From contig JAZAYU010000013.1 of NCBI GenBank assembly GCA_038501625.1, forward strand, positions 4,650,001 through 4,714,000: 64,000 nucleotides of DNA, given 5' to 3'. The position numbers and the translations under genes are program-made. How positions within the stretch are numbered: the first letter of the stretch is position 1; every line of letters starts with the position of its first letter. Of this stretch, positions 24,459-37,120 are shown one piece after another. This stretch comes from Corbicula japonica (Eukaryota; Mollusca; Bivalvia; Venerida; Cyrenidae). Under the pieces are notes generated by a model. That model worked only from the letters and a program-made list of their open reading frames with translations, did not search any database and had not been told where the DNA came from.

Positions 24459-24935
24459 ATGTCTTTATATCGGCGGGTCTCGTTTTAACGTCAGACATGC
24501 GGGCGACAGGCAACGTGTATACCGTAGAAAAGGTTGATCGAAACGCCAATTCCTGTTTGCTGCAGAGTGGTGGAATTGTTAGATGGAAGTGTTTTCGTTT
24601 GGGACTGCTTTTACATGACGCCAAAACCAGATTGGTTGTGTTGCAAGGCAATATCAAGGCTGAGAGTTACATGATTGATATTCTTAAATCGAAGGCCATT
24701 CCCTTCCTTCTCCTTGAAAACCGGGCAGTATTTCAGCATATAAAAATCTATTCGTTATAAGTTTGTGACAAGGGATTACTTATGTCAGAACTCCGTCAAC
24801 ATCCTTCCTTAGCTGCAAAAAGTACAGATCTTAACCGCATAGAACACCTCTGGCACGAGCTCGAACGAAGAGGTAGGCCTCACTTTATCGCTGTCTGCAG
24901 CACATGCGCGTGAATGGAACGCTTTAGATGATGGC
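24459..24935 (+). pseudogene. Tc1/mariner-type transposase relic
   Basis: Tc1/mariner transposases cut and paste short inverted-repeat elements with a DDE/D active site. One frame near 24475-24530 reads GSRFNV and RQRVYRR, the usual region after the second catalytic Asp block. The frame then shifts and 24497-24760 continues with LLLHDAKTRLVVLQGN and a degraded ILKSKAIPFL segment. Near 24828 the text DLNRIEHLWHELERR matches the C-terminal DLNPIEHLWDEL-type signature that carries the last acidic residue. Frames switch at least twice and the N-terminal DNA-binding domain is absent, so this is a dead fragment. Terminal repeats were not found. Confidence 0.75.
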
Positions 24936-26640
24936 GTCATTAGAGTCTTCGTTGGAAGTAGACCTTGAGCTGCCAATAGACCCCCTCCTTCCTGGGGGAA
25001 TTTTGAAGGGTATGTTTTTCTGAAAGCCTATACCATTCTACGTATTTTGCAATTTGTTTGCACTCTGGCGAATGGGGCGTTTTACCGTAACGCTTTTTTT
25101 GAATATGTTACCTTTGAGAAAATTCTATGTAAGTAAGAAGTATTTGGCAATAATAAAAGTTTTTAAATAAAACTTATTTTTTTCTTCACCAGAAAGATGT
25201 TTTTTGATTTTACTTTTTATGCAATAAAACATCTGCAACCTAAGGTATGGGTCTAAAAAAGTGATTTAGATATGTCACTTAACATCAAAACCTAGTATAA
25301 TAAGATATACGAAGCATTTCGTACTTGCATAAGCAAGTAATTTGTGTTAATTTGTGTTTAATTTGTTAAATATATTAATATTAATAACAATTTAGTAAAT
25401 TTAAATGTAAAACAGCCACTTTAAGACACACTTATTGTTAAATGTTTGTGAATAATTACTTATATTTGGAAATACCAACAACCAAAATATCTGAAAAAAT
25501 GCAACAAAACATCTTAAACATGACAAAGAAAGACATTATCTGTAAATAAAATTATAAATAAATAAACACTTAAAGACATCTGTGTGATTAAAAGGTAAAC
25601 TTTGGTAAACATTTCGTAAATATCCGTAACATTATAGTAATATGTTATATTATATACTTACTCTTATAGTTAATAAATTTAAAGATTTGGTGTTAGTGTT
25701 TTTGTTAAAATACTAGTCTTCCTGAATTATAAAGGTTATTTAGCCACACAACTTAAATAAAACTAAATACTATGTAATAAATCACCATCTTTAAATATGT
25801 TACTCAAATGAAATTATTAGCGTGCTCTTAGTTAGTAAAGGAGACATTTTAAAATGAATTTCCTTTTTAATTTACCATTATATTCATAAGAGGTAGTGAT
25901 TTTAGTGATAAATTCAATCAATTGTTTTCAAAGAAAGATAACAAAGAAAATAGGAAATTCAAGTCAATAATGAAAATGTATTTAATTTTTGCTTTTGATA
26001 AGCCAAAGTGTTTTCAAGAATACCCTGTTTGAAAATATTAGTTTTATTCATAAAATCCTTTTTTATTAGTTTTTTTCCAATGATTTGCAATTTAAATGTC
26101 TCCAATAAAATTAAATTAAATTGATGCTTAGCCACTATAAAACTATAAGTAAGATGAGTGAGAACAACTTTTACAGTTATAAAAAAAGTTAAAAATCACT
26201 GCCAGTTTTGTTTAAATATACCAGTATCTTTATCCAGTATATAGGTTAACAACTGTCTGCAATTTATGTATCCTGTATAAAATATAGGTAATATATAAGA
26301 ATTATGTTACAATATGAAATTAAGGTATTGGTGCTGAGGATATTGAACAGTAATGCATTTTTAATTAAAATATTGTTAAACTTTAGAAGTTAATGATATG
26401 TGGACTGTTCAAAATGTCTTAAAATAAATGTGTATGATGTCGATGGCCGTTCTTTTTGTCCTCTTCAACTAACAATAAAGCTATCAATATGACTCAGTAA
26501 CGTAGTACAGCTTACGTTTACACTAATTATGGGCTGTTGCATCAAGCCTTAAGCTAAGTCCAGATGCGCTCAATTAAGATAAATAATATTTAATTTGTTC
26601 TTACAAAAGGTATACAAGAAAGAATCTAAAAAATGTTTGA
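24936..26640. other. Very AT-rich gene-free stretch
   Basis: No open frame with recognisable content. Homopolymer-rich sequence contains many AATAAA and TTAAA strings. Part of the right end may be the 3' UTR of the minus-strand LINE at 26855. Confidence 0.5.
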
Positions 26641-28085
26641 ACAACAAGTTTAACAAGTTTCTTCGTACACTCAATACATTTTACAATGTACACATGAGGA
26701 GGAAAGACAATAATACAGATACATGAACGAGGCTCTGTTACAGCATACAACAAATGCGGGAAGAGCTGCCCATAGCACGTTTATGGTTAGCACCATTTAA
26801 TACACAAATAAAGTGGTTTTATATACATTTGTTAACAAATAAAGATAAATAGTATCACTTGAATAGTTGTAGTATCGATTTAGTAAAAATACAAAATTTT
26901 CTATATTCTGATTTATTGATTGTATTATTAATATTCATCAGAGAGTCAAAATGAATTATGTTAGGCGATCTATAATAAAGCGGTTTTATATATCGTTGTC
27001 TTAGTTGGCTTAATGCATAACATTCTAATAAATAATGGAATTCATCGCCTATACCGATATGGCATAATGTGCAGCGTCTGTCTCCAAGCGGTATACCGAT
27101 CCAGGAGCCGGTCTCGATTGGCAATTTATGATTTTTTGTTCTAAATTTGATAACGTGTTTTAAGTATCTGTAATCTGTTTCAATTAGGTATTTTTCAAAA
27201 CCGAAATTATGTTTAAACGATTTGTAACTTCTACATTTACTCTGATTTTCAACGTTAGAATACCGTTCGTTAATAAAAATGTCCGATAACTTTTGTTTAA
27301 TGGTTAATGTTAACCACTTGCCATTATTAAACTCGTGTGATTCCCAAATATTCATGAGTCCGCATTCAACAAAACTATTTTTCACGTGTTCTATCCAAAG
27401 AAATTTATGATTATTTAGATATTTGAAATTACTCAAAATTATAGAGTATATTTCTGAAGACACTTTTCTTTCATTTACAAGTTTGCACCAAAATGAGATC
27501 ATTCCTTGTTTAATATCTATAGATAGAGGTTTGACGCCGGTTTCACCATATACAATACTATTCGGTGTACTAGATTTCACGTTAAGTATAATTTTTAAAA
27601 ATTTAAGTTGTACTTGTTCGATTATTTCTACATTGCCATATCCCCAAATGTCACATCCATAGAGTAGAACTGGCTTAACTGTTCTCATAAATAGATCTAT
27701 TTGTGTATCAATTGGTAAACGTAAGTACTTTGATTGTTTCAAGAGGCTATACATTGTTTTAGTTGCCTGTTTGGCGATTTCTTTTTTTGCGTTGTAAAAC
27801 GATCCACTTCTACTAAATAAAATACCTAAATAATTATACGTATTCATTAACAATTTCTATTTGTTCACCATTATATGTGAATTGGTATCTTTGTTGTCTG
27901 CCTCTAGAAAAAATCAGAATTTTTGTTTTAGTTACATTAAGCGTAAGCTTCCAGTTATTACAATATTGGGCATAAGTATCCAAAGCATACTGTAAACTTT
28001 GCGCAGACTCAGCAATAATAACAGTGTCGTCAGCATATAATAAAATAAACAACTTAACAAACATTAATATAGATTCATCAGACGT
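26641..28085 (-). pseudogene. 5'-truncated LINE ORF2 with one frameshift
   Basis: This is the C-terminal part of a LINE reverse transcriptase, related to but clearly different from the 8.5-11.9 kb element. It begins inside the RT palm just before YADD (read at about 28040). It continues through a YLGILF motif, the RT thumb region, an IETGSWIGIPLGDRRC motif and a knuckle CX2C-X8-H-X4-C (near 27060-27110). The frame stops near 27842 just after EIVNEYV, while a second frame carries on from 27853 with YNYLGILF. Endonuclease and fingers are missing, as is typical of incomplete reverse transcription. Coding ends at 26855 and the 3' UTR probably runs further left. Confidence 0.9.
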
Positions 28086-28383
28086 GAAGCAATAAAGTTT
28101 TCTATTTACATCTTTCTTATCTTATAATATGTTACCGATATTTTACTTGAATAATCAGCAAAAATAATAAGAAAATAAAGCAAGAAACTGCAAATAATTA
28201 ATTTAAATTTTGATAAACATCATTATATCATATTGTATTATGATAAAGTTGTTCTATAACCAATTTAAAAGTTACTTAATTTAAATTTCACACGAAGTAG
28301 CTGATTCAAATCTATTTTAGAAATGTTATTAAAAGCAGTTTTATTTATCTAAAATATTTAGGTTCACTGTAGATTTTAAAAAA

Positions 28384-28485
28384 CAATGAAACACCATGAG
28401 CAATAATTTAACAATATCTTTACTCACTATGAATAACAATGAAACACTATGAGCAATAATTTAACAACATCTTTACTCTTTACTA
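28384..28485. repeat. 53-bp tandem duplication
   Basis: Two units starting CAATGAAACACCATGAGC (28384) and CAATGAAACACTATGAGC (28437), differing at a few bases. Confidence 0.9.
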
Positions 28486-29267
28486 AGCGAATTGATTACC
28501 TAAACAAAAGTTTAATGCATATATCAAAGTTAATATGTCTTTAAACTTTCAATCACCTGCATTTACACAAATTGTCATTCACATTAGGTTATTTCTCTTA
28601 AAAAGTTATTTACGTATCCTTAAGAAAAATATTATTCTACAAACATCTTAAGTAATTCTATAAAATAAAAAATAATGATTCATTAAGTACAATTTATTTT
28701 TCTTATTTCAAGTGTTTTATTTAATGGTTACATCAGTAATTATTGCTCTAAAAGGCAAGAACTGATAATTTCAACTCTAATTTTAGTTAGTGTAGTTTAT
28801 GGAAATGTCATATTCATATTATGAATGACTCTGCATTTAACTAAATTCAAACTATAACAAGGTTCAGAAATATTTTTTCTTTATTCTAAGCAATCTTTTC
28901 AAATTGTAAGTAATTTAAGTAACATATAAATAATTTGTTTAACACTTTCCGTAGCAATATTTTATCTCTCATGTTGAAATCTCTTCACTTTCAGAACCAA
29001 ATTTAGGATTTTTCTGTAATCATTTAATTCATAAATGAATTGTACTTTGTCAATATTGTGTACTTTGTCAATATTGTAACATAAGAATTACATGTTACGG
29101 AGATTTTGAAAGTTAAAAATAAACAAATTTAAGCGCTTTCACATTTTAATCCACAAACCTACCACAGTGTACACTATAAACTATAAACTATTTATTGTTG
29201 TAGAATATAATCTAAAATGATTGCAGAGTTGTGATAAGAGTAATTAATTTTTGAATAACATTTTCAG
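28486..29267. other. AT-rich gene-free stretch
   Basis: Nothing supported apart from a short 20-bp duplication near 29042-29080 (TGTACTTTGTCAATATTG repeated twice). Confidence 0.5.
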
Positions 29268-30005
29268 TTTTAGGGAAAATACTTCCTTTAATCATTAATG
29301 TTAGTTTAAAAAATGACTTTCAATGCATTTAGCTATCTGTACAGGGCTAATTAACATCAGAAAATTGCACAGAGCATACATAATTAATTTCTTCAAATAG
29401 ATATTAGCCGACATCATTCAAAAATAAATAAAAACAACATAAAATCAGTTTCATTTTAATGAGTAACATATGTTAAGTATGTTGAAAATTTGAAGTCATG
29501 CACGTTTTCAAGAACACTTACAGTTGTCAAACACAGTTATTCAATTACACACTGTATCCTATGCTTGGTCATCCCAAAACATGAATATTATGTTTGAATT
29601 AACAATAAGGTAACATATCAGATTATGGTAACATTATCAGTTTTAGGGAAAATACTTCCTTTAATCATGAATGTTAGTTAAATAAATGACTTTCAATGCA
29701 ATTAGCTATCTATACAGGGCTAATTAACATCAGAAATTGCACAGAGCATACATAATTAATTTGTTCAAATAGATATTAGCCGACATCATTCAAAAATAAA
29801 TAAAAATAACATAAAATCAGTTTTATTTTAATGAGTAACATATGTTATGTATGTTGAAAATTTGAAGTCATGCACGTTTTCAAGAACACTTACAGTTGTC
29901 AAACACAGTTATTCAATTACACACTGTATTCTATGCTTGGTCATCCCAAAACATGAATATTATGTTTGAATTAACAATAAGGTAACATATCAGATTATGG
30001 TAAAA
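29268..30005. repeat. 373-bp tandem duplication
   Basis: Two head-to-tail units: 29268-29640 and 29641-about 30005. Each starts TTTTAGGGAAAATACTTCC and ends near CAGATTATGGTAA. They differ by scattered substitutions and a few single-base indels. There is no coding content, and CATAATTAATTT and ATTAGCCGACATC blocks recur in both. Confidence 0.95.
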
Positions 30006-31429
30006 TTATTACTTTTGCCGGTATGATTTTCATAAAAATCAAACTGTTTTATGTTGTTTGGTCATGCAGCTTTCAAAAACATATAACATTTCTTAAGCTT
30101 GCTTACAAATAAAAATCCTACAGGTAAGTTTCTGGCTTAAATTTAATCTTTTTAGGGTTATGTAGGTTATACACTAAAATGTTAGGTTAGAGCAAAACTT
30201 TTGAAATGAAAATAAACAATACGAAGAGAACACTTCAACCTTATATAAAAATATAAGTTTTGCTTAATCACAGCTACAATATACCGGAATTGCGGGTTCA
30301 AAATCCATATATTTTTGTCTACAAAATTTAGGAGTTACATATAAAAACCTCCGTAACACCCTTATGCCCCACTCGCCAGAATGCAAACAAACTGCAAAAT
30401 ATCCGGGACATAACAGGCTTTCAGAAAATCATATCTACAAAATTCCCCCCCGGGGGGGGGGGGAGCAAAACATGTTCCTATCAAGCGGCCTAAAGCATGA
30501 AAAGACGCCTGATACAGTGCATCAAGGCGAAAAGCGGACACACAAGAACTGCCGATTTTGCGTATGATTTGTTTTAACAAGTAAAACGACCGTACTGATC
30601 ACATTTCGTTCTGACTATCAGCATTGTGTTTTTCATTTTTTACACCTGTTAGGATTTGTTTCCTTGTTTCCAGAAAAAATGTTAGCATGTTGACGAATCA
30701 TGATAAAGTTACACTACCTAATGCTTTTATTTAAATTTTAAAGGTATCGTAACACAATAAATATTATAAGTGGATACCTTTTTTGTTTCATTATACTGTA
30801 GTTTTGTTTTTGTGAACAAGAAGGCGGAAGTCTTCCGACACTAAACTGGAAACGCTTTACATATCCAGGGTTGCATGCAAGACTGTCCTTACTTCCTCTT
30901 TATAATAATGTAGTTACCATAGTCTTGAGTGCAGCCCTCGATATTTAAAAACAGACTTTGTTAAATTATAATGCAGACAGTACACGCATTCGTACCATTG
31001 CTTTGAAGACCTGAAAAGTGGATAACTTGAAACAATATATCGCGAATTCATCTAGAGTTTCTTATTTACCCCTAGTCCCCAGTGATTTTTAAGATTTTGA
31101 CGGAGTTCCCCTTGGTTTTTCTTATGCGTTTCAGATGAGGTACAATAGTCGTAAATATAGACAAGTTGAACATTGATTTAATTATTTCATACACAATAAT
31201 AACAGGAGATTTTAATCCTTCTCATTGTTTTCTAGTTGAGGACAAACCCATTCTTCTATGCGGGAACATTACATTTATGGATTAATATCGCATATCACAA
31301 TCGGGCGTGCTTTTTTATAACAAATATTCATAACAGGGGCTAATCCATAGGGGGTTCAGTTGGACTGCTCGAACACATTTTCGACAGCGATATTAAATTG
31401 TCATAGCGATTTTGGCCAGAAGCTTGGAG
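30006..31429. other. Gene-free stretch with a C/G homopolymer block
   Basis: C7 followed directly by G12 sits at 30445-30463, flanked by AATT and AGCAAAA. I see no gene here. Open frames crossing the block on both strands are chance. Confidence 0.5.
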
Positions 31430-32510
31430 AATATCAGACAACTACTTTAAGACTGCCAAAAACAAAAAAAAACCCTTATGGAAATCTTGCATCCGACCTT
31501 GCTTAATTAATTCTCATTTAATGTGTGATAATCACATGGAAGGGCATTTTTAATATACCATTACTAATGCTCATTGTTCAAGTGCCAATGCATCAAATTC
31601 AAGCGATGATTATTTTAAATGGATTCATGCGACAGTCTTTCAGAAATGGTTAACTTGTGTAGTTTTCTTGCTTAATATGAAGAAATTAAAATTTGAAGAC
31701 ATATCTTACCTAAGATCGTCTTTCTAGATTTGAAGTAGTATTTCAAAAACATTTGCCTTTGTTTTATTTTGTTTCTTTTTCTTTTTATCAAAATGCAAAA
31801 CATAAATACTCTTGTTGAAGTATAATGACAGTAATATTAGAACAGATAGTTAGAAAAATAACCACTAAACATTAAATGTTATAAAAAATATGCCAATTGC
31901 AAGTAATTGTTTTAAGAGCGCGCTTAGACGTTTGGAAACGAAAATCTATATGTTTTCTTTTTCAGTTATTTGATTGATGATCCGGACAGGCAATGGAATC
32001 TCTTGGTATTGCAGAACACAAACAAATTTTATAAATAACAGATTCAATTTGATCGAGTTCGTTCATAATACTGTCCTACCCTAGTTTAATGTTCTCACGA
32101 CCATCGTGATTTCGAGATCTCGCATATATTGTGTGTTCCGCGTTTCCGTTGTCTCGCCGAAGAGGTAAATAGGTCGAAACAAAGACGCATCGAATATTAA
32201 ATTAGGTACATTTCTTCGACATAATTTGGTCAACCAGAACCCGGTATTAAAACTTCCGTCTTGAAAGTATCATAATAAATACTGCTGAAAGATTTCGGGC
32301 CGAGCCATAACTTTAAAGTTAAGCTATTGTACGTTACAAAGAAATAAACTGTAAACAATAAGGATATTAAAAGAGGTAAAATTTAAATAATTAAAAGCAG
32401 TGCAGGAGAACCTAAATTAGGATATTTTCGTGATATTTTTTGCATTTTTTACCTTTTGTCTTTGTGTTATTTTGAAATTCGCCATTTTCATTTCAAATGG
32501 CCATTTCTCA
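31430..32510 (+). repeat. Upstream region of membrane-protein copy 1; arm of inverted duplication
   Basis: Non-coding sequence upstream of the gene at 33276. It is matched, inverted and diverged, by 41570-42720. Shared stretches include GCTCATTGTTCAAGTGC (partner GTTCATTGTTCAAGTGC), AAATTTGAAGACATATCT and CTTCCGTCTTGAAAGTATCA, and the order is kept across about 1.1 kb. It probably holds the promoter and a 5' untranslated exon of the ancestral gene. No single core promoter motif stands out. Confidence 0.75.
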
Positions 32511-33275
32511 TCTTGAAGAGTAATACAGATACTTATTTTGTTCACCGGTATTAATTTTAAATAAAATGATTGTTGTTGGAAACTGATCACAAATAAAGAG
32601 TAAAGTCAATGTCTTTTATAATGAAAATTTACGGTCGAAAAGTGACCAGTTAGAACTTTGGGTGAGTGTAGTTATGTTTGGTTTTTAAATTCTTAGCGGA
32701 GAGACCCAATGATTTAAGGCTGTATTTATTAGGCGTTGCAAATTTAAATCAGAAAGGAAACACATTTTCAATTCTGAAGACGTGATCAGGAACGGTATTT
32801 TCCCAGATATCGAGTTTGGTGTTATCTATACGTAACATCACAACATCCAAAATTTTCTCGAATGATTCCGAAGTTGGTTAGTGATTGAATTCTTAACGAT
32901 TGGGAGGCTTCAAGTTCAGTGAACTGTCACCCGTACTTGCTAGGGTTTTGTGTTGCAATTTTCTATTAAATTATATAAAACGGAGTAGATTTTACCAGAG
33001 AGAAAAATTTCGAGTGTTTCACGCTAGACTGTCGTAACTTTTTCTTTACTTCAATATAGTTAATTTACTTGATGTTTTGAATGCAACCCTTGAAACATGA
33101 TTTGAGATGCAAGGTATCACTGTCATTGATAGTTCTTAAGTTTCTACCTTCAAAAATTTCAAATAGCAGTTTGCGTGTCACGTTCAGTATATTACACATT
33201 TTAAACCATTTAGTTTCAATTTTTTTAAATACAAAATTAATTTTTTTCAGATACTGGAGGAAACAAGATAAGGCG

Positions 33276-35585
33276 ATGGATTTTAGGATCATTGTACCAT
33301 TGATCTACGTCATGTTCTACAATTCATCTGCAAATGAAATTTATTCAAACCGTACTATGCGAAGTAATTATTTAATACAGCCAAATGACATGGCATGCTC
33401 ATATACTCTATGGGAACATAGTAAAACTTTCTTTCAAAGCCGTTTAAAATCAGTCGATCCAAATTTTGTTCGTTTTACTATAATCCTTAATGTAACAAAC
33501 CCCAATTCAACTCAAGAAGCATTCTTTCCACTAAAATGGGTATGGACATACAGTTCACCAACAGCATCTTATTCATACCTTTCATGGAACATTGATCATG
33601 GACTACTTTCCTTTGGTTTATTGGACGCTAAAACTTGTGACATACCATACATTAAAATATTTGTTCCTGACCACTGCAACGTCCTGCTTGGAAGCAATGA
33701 CACTACATGGAGAATTGTTGACGCTCTAAAAGACATTTTCGTTTCAGATAACGAGAGCTATATAAATGGGATACACTTTTTTTGCTTCCTTGAGGAAGCA
33801 CATGGAATCCGAGACACGATTCAATACCAGGCAGCGCTCTACCTTAATTATCCAGTGCCTTATTTAAATTACAGATGCTGTAAAGTACATTATAAGTACG
33901 AGACTTACAAATACGAAATAAATTGCTATACAACACAACATGGAAAATGGCGACAGCTGACTCTGGGGCCTTATATTTTTGGTCTTATCATTTTCATGTA
34001 CTTCCCAATAGCACTTTTCAACATTAGTGCTTGGTTATCTAAAAACGAAGTAATCAAAAGCAATGATAGTGATATCGAAGAAGAATATCTTAATCTGGAC
34101 GAGGAAGATGATAGAAGATTGGTAAATCTGAATGGAGTACCACCGGTAACATTTTTCGGCTGCTCCAACATTTTTGAAGGGCTTAATCGTCAACACGGGG
34201 TTCTTGTGTCTCGAATTCGGAGACTTATCAGCATTCTGGTTGTACCGGTTATAATATATATACAAATAGGATTGTATGCAAATGGCATTGACCCAGGTAA
34301 TAAATACAATATCACGGTAGATGATCTTGTTAATCAAGGTATGCCTTTGGGATTTTTGGCCATCCTAGGACAAGACAGAGAGAAAGCATTTGCTCCAAAT
34401 TTGGGAGGTCCCTTGTGGCTTTTAATTGTTTACCATATTCTTGCGATAGCGTTTGTGGTACTTCCAAAAAGTCTGAAACAAATTGTTGAACTAGGGATGC
34501 CAAGTGGTCATTGTGCGACGCCATTGTTTCTCGGGTAAAACAAATCATCCAATTTTCTATGCTCTCGCTGTCTCCAAAGCCCGGATACGAGAAGGGTGCT
34601 GTAGTCTGCAAATGTAGTTTTTACATGATGTTTACTCGATCTTTCTGGGCAAAAGTTTTTGAAATTCAGCGACAGCGTATGCTAATGGATAAGGTGTCTC
34701 ATCGATGGACATGCGCTAAGAATTTAGCATATGTTATTCTATTGCCGTTATACATATTATTTTGTGTGATTGAAATCGTTGCATGCATAATTGTCTATGC
34801 TTTTCCTTTTTGTAGCTTAATATCAATCATAGTACGAGGGGCAGTAAAATCAATTATCATGTTACAATCGCCCAACAGGTCCTTGTCTGTGACGATCAGT
34901 AACTACTGTAAGATAGTCATTGGAACCATAACAGTTTTCATCTCGTTTGTTGCATATTGTTACTCGGTGTGTTTGATCTTTGTTCAGAGTTTTTCATTTA
35001 TCTCTCAAATAATCATATACTGCTTCGTAGCTGTCATTGTTTATCCATCAACATCTTTCGGTTATCTTTTCTTCGTTGTGGTCTTGTTGTACTATATTCT
35101 CCGCCAGATTAAACGTTTTGGAGAACGCTATTCAGAACTTCTCGAATTAGCAGTAGAAAAATCCAGCGAACTGTATAATCAAAAGGAACACGAACCACCA
35201 AAAACATGGGAACAACAAACAATCAAAGTCAAAGCAAGATTTCGGAAAAAAACTGTGTTTTCCGGATTCCGCGACCATTGTTTGAATATCTAGTTCAACG
35301 GCACCGGCCAGTTCATTTTGAAGTATTGAAAACTCTTTTTCATTTAATTGTGATCATTTCATAGTTACTATGACTCTTAGTATTATTTCAGAATTATCTC
35401 ACGGTGCGTCATCGGAAATATCCGACGCTATGCACGTGATTTTCATAGTAACAGTTGGTGCTTTGCCTCACGTTCTGGAGCTTGCTCTTTCGAATATAAG
35501 TGGAAAAGTCAGACGTGAAATTGAACTGCGACTTATTGAACGATCAATAATAGAATATTGGAAGAATAAATCAGGCGAGGATTGA
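33276..35585 (+). pseudogene. Unrecognised multi-pass membrane protein, copy 1 (three frameshifts)
   Basis: I do not recognise the family. Translation starts at ATG 33276, after an intron-like acceptor (TTTTTTTCAG, 33240-33250), with a signal-like start MDFRIIVPLIYVMF. An ectodomain of about 230 residues follows, with NRT, NVT, NST, NDT and NES sequons and several Cys (CCKVHY, CYTT). Next come a first membrane helix (GLIIFMYFPIALFNIS), an acidic loop (EEEYLNLDEEDD) and about six more hydrophobic segments to 35130. Three one-base losses break it: at 34537 (LFL then stop), near 35240 (IPRPLFEYLV is in a new frame) and near 35360. The last 70 codons (ISDAMHVIFIVTVG) close at 35585. Copy 2 at 45992-48567 supports each junction. 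Assembly error is possible for some breaks. Confidence 0.8.
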
Positions 35586-35823
35586 ATGAAAAATATTGTT
35601 ATGCAAGTTTTTCGATACCAGTGTACCGTAAGAGTGTGTTTTCAATATAACTTCCAGTGCTAATTCGAATATCACCATAAAATGTCTGTTTAGTTGGTTT
35701 TTGTGGTTCTTGCAAAATCTAAAGCATCTTTATTCCCGTTGAAAGTCATTTCATTTAGAAGAAAGTGGAATGTTAATCTTTGGGTTAGATATAGAAAGAT
35801 CTGGTTTCGAGATTATTAAACTA
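35586..35823. other. 3' flank of membrane-protein copy 1
   Basis: Includes GTTCTTGCAAAATCTA near 35708, a block shared with 36250 (+) and 40590 (-). This flank is what identifies the other fragments as duplicates. Confidence 0.6.
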
Positions 35824-35935
35824 AGCTTGGAAACCAGTCTCAAATCTCAAGCATCTGATTGGCTGAAATGGCGACAGATGCTTGCGATTTGAGACTAGTT
35901 TTCCATTCTCAGTTTAATAACATTAGGGTCAGATG
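35824..35935. mobile_element. Hairpin element, decayed copy
   Basis: Recognisable left arm (TTGGAAACCAGTCTCAAATC to GGCGACAG) and a shortened right arm (ATGCTTGCGATTTGAGACTA). The outer ends and part of the centre are lost. It sits between copy 1 and its duplicated 3' end. Confidence 0.75.
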
Positions 35936-35959
35936 TTCACTCGTTCACAATCAGATAAA

Positions 35960-36310
35960 TACTAAATGGAGGAATAAAGTCATGGAGGTTGCTGATATCA
36001 ATGTACCTGAGAGTGTAATTCTTTCGAATGCCAATGAAAAACTCTGAAGTGAAATAGAACTAAGACTTATAGAACGATAATAGAATACTGGACGAATCAA
36101 TGAGGCGACGATTGCACGAAAAATAATTACCAACAAGTTTATCAATGTACATGTACCTTAGAGTGTAAGAGTGTGTTTTCAATATTTATCCCAGCGCCAA
36201 TGCGAACAAGTTATTGCCACAAAATATCTGTTTAGTCTGTTGTAAAAGTTCTTGCAAAATCTACAAAATCTATATTCTTGTTAAAATTCGTTTCTTTAAA
36301 AGATAATGGA
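35960..36310 (+). pseudogene. Duplicated 3' end of the membrane-protein gene
   Basis: Matches about 35440-35765 in order: CTTTCGAAT, GAAATAGAACTAAGACTTAT (against GAAATTGAACTGCGACTTAT), AGAATACTGG, GAGTGTGTTTTCAATAT and GTTCTTGCAAAATCTA. Only the last part of the coding exon and the 3' flank are present, and the frame is broken. This is a tandem partial duplication in the same orientation as copy 1. Confidence 0.85.
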
Positions 36311-36660
36311 AAAGAACTATACTTAAAAACCTTGTTTCTTTTTAATTTAATGCATGCATTTTACGTGTGTTTTCTTTAAAGTAATGTAATGTTTATTCGT
36401 TTTTGTTAGATTAAAATTTATTGTCAACTCTTTCAGGTAAGTTATGCTTTATATTTTATGTTCGATCTTTATGGTTGAGTGAAGTATTCATAAATTAGAA
36501 AGTTAAAGCTGAAAAAATCTGTTAAAGCCACAATAAAAACAAGACTAGAAGAATGTCAGACTCCTGAACTAGAGATTCGGGGTTCGAATCCCACCGTGGA
36601 TGACAAGCTCTTGCAAATTGAAAAATTAATATTTTTGACACATATTTAGTTGTGAATAAT
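36311..36660 (+). repeat. Downstream flank with tRNA-like SINE remnant; arm of inverted duplication
   Basis: Contains GGGGTTCGAATCCC (36579-36592), a perfect tRNA-type B box and T-arm, preceded by GTCAGACTCCTGAACTAGAG. No intact A box or acceptor stem is visible, so this is a SINE remnant and not a tRNA gene. The whole stretch matches 40240-40560 inverted (e.g. TTATATTTTATGTTCGAT against TTATATTTTATGTTAGAT). Confidence 0.7.
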
Positions 36661-36834
36661 TTTTATATAAAATATATTAAACCGTTAAAAATTCTGTCCC
36701 TGTATGTAACCAAATATAACAAAAGAAACAGAAGGACACGTTTAGGGCTCTTGTTTGAATGGTGTTTAATACCACTGACCAGTTTCAATAATAAAACATC
36801 AAATAGATGAAAATATAAGCTGAGTAGTTATCAC

Positions 36835-37120
36835 ATTTGGAGCTGCGGTTTGAAACTAAACCGAACCGAACACTAGCCCCGCTAGGTTTTCATATAAACA
36901 AACATGAATAAGCGACTCAACGCACCCACTGACTCGGCGCTGTTGGTTTGTTCACATGAGAACATGTTGGGGCAAGTGTGAGGTTGGTGCACCCGAGAAC
37001 CTTGTTGAAAATCCTTGTTCCAAGGCCGTAACTCCAAATGTTCTTATAAACACATGCTCTCTTTTCCTCTGCTTTTTTTCTGGGTGTTGCAGTTTCTGAT
37101 ATGCATATTTCACGTTTTCA
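36835..37120 (-). repeat. Repeat A, reverse orientation
   Basis: The reverse of repeat A is visible as GGGGCAAGTGTGAGGTTGGT, GCACCCGAGAACCTTGTTG, TGCTCTCTTTTCC and GATATGCATATTTCACG. The left part (36835-36930) has forward-orientation A blocks (TTTGAAACTAAACCG, CGCTAGGTTTTCATAT), so two inverted pieces meet here. Confidence 0.7.

Noticed and set aside
33081..33275. 65 upstream codons before the membrane-protein ATG
   Set aside because: They cross a T-rich tract ending in CAG that looks like an intron acceptor, and the signal peptide starts at 33276. The extension has no counterpart in copy 2.
34500..34540. Intron at GGGTAAAA in membrane copy 1 instead of a frameshift
   Set aside because: Copy 2 is continuous across the same codons (FLDIKDII), and the bases after the break align one for one after a single-base gap.
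36541..36610. tRNA gene
   Set aside because: There is a perfect B box and T-arm but no A box, D-arm or paired acceptor stem. An inverted duplicate exists at 40240-40360, so it is a SINE remnant.
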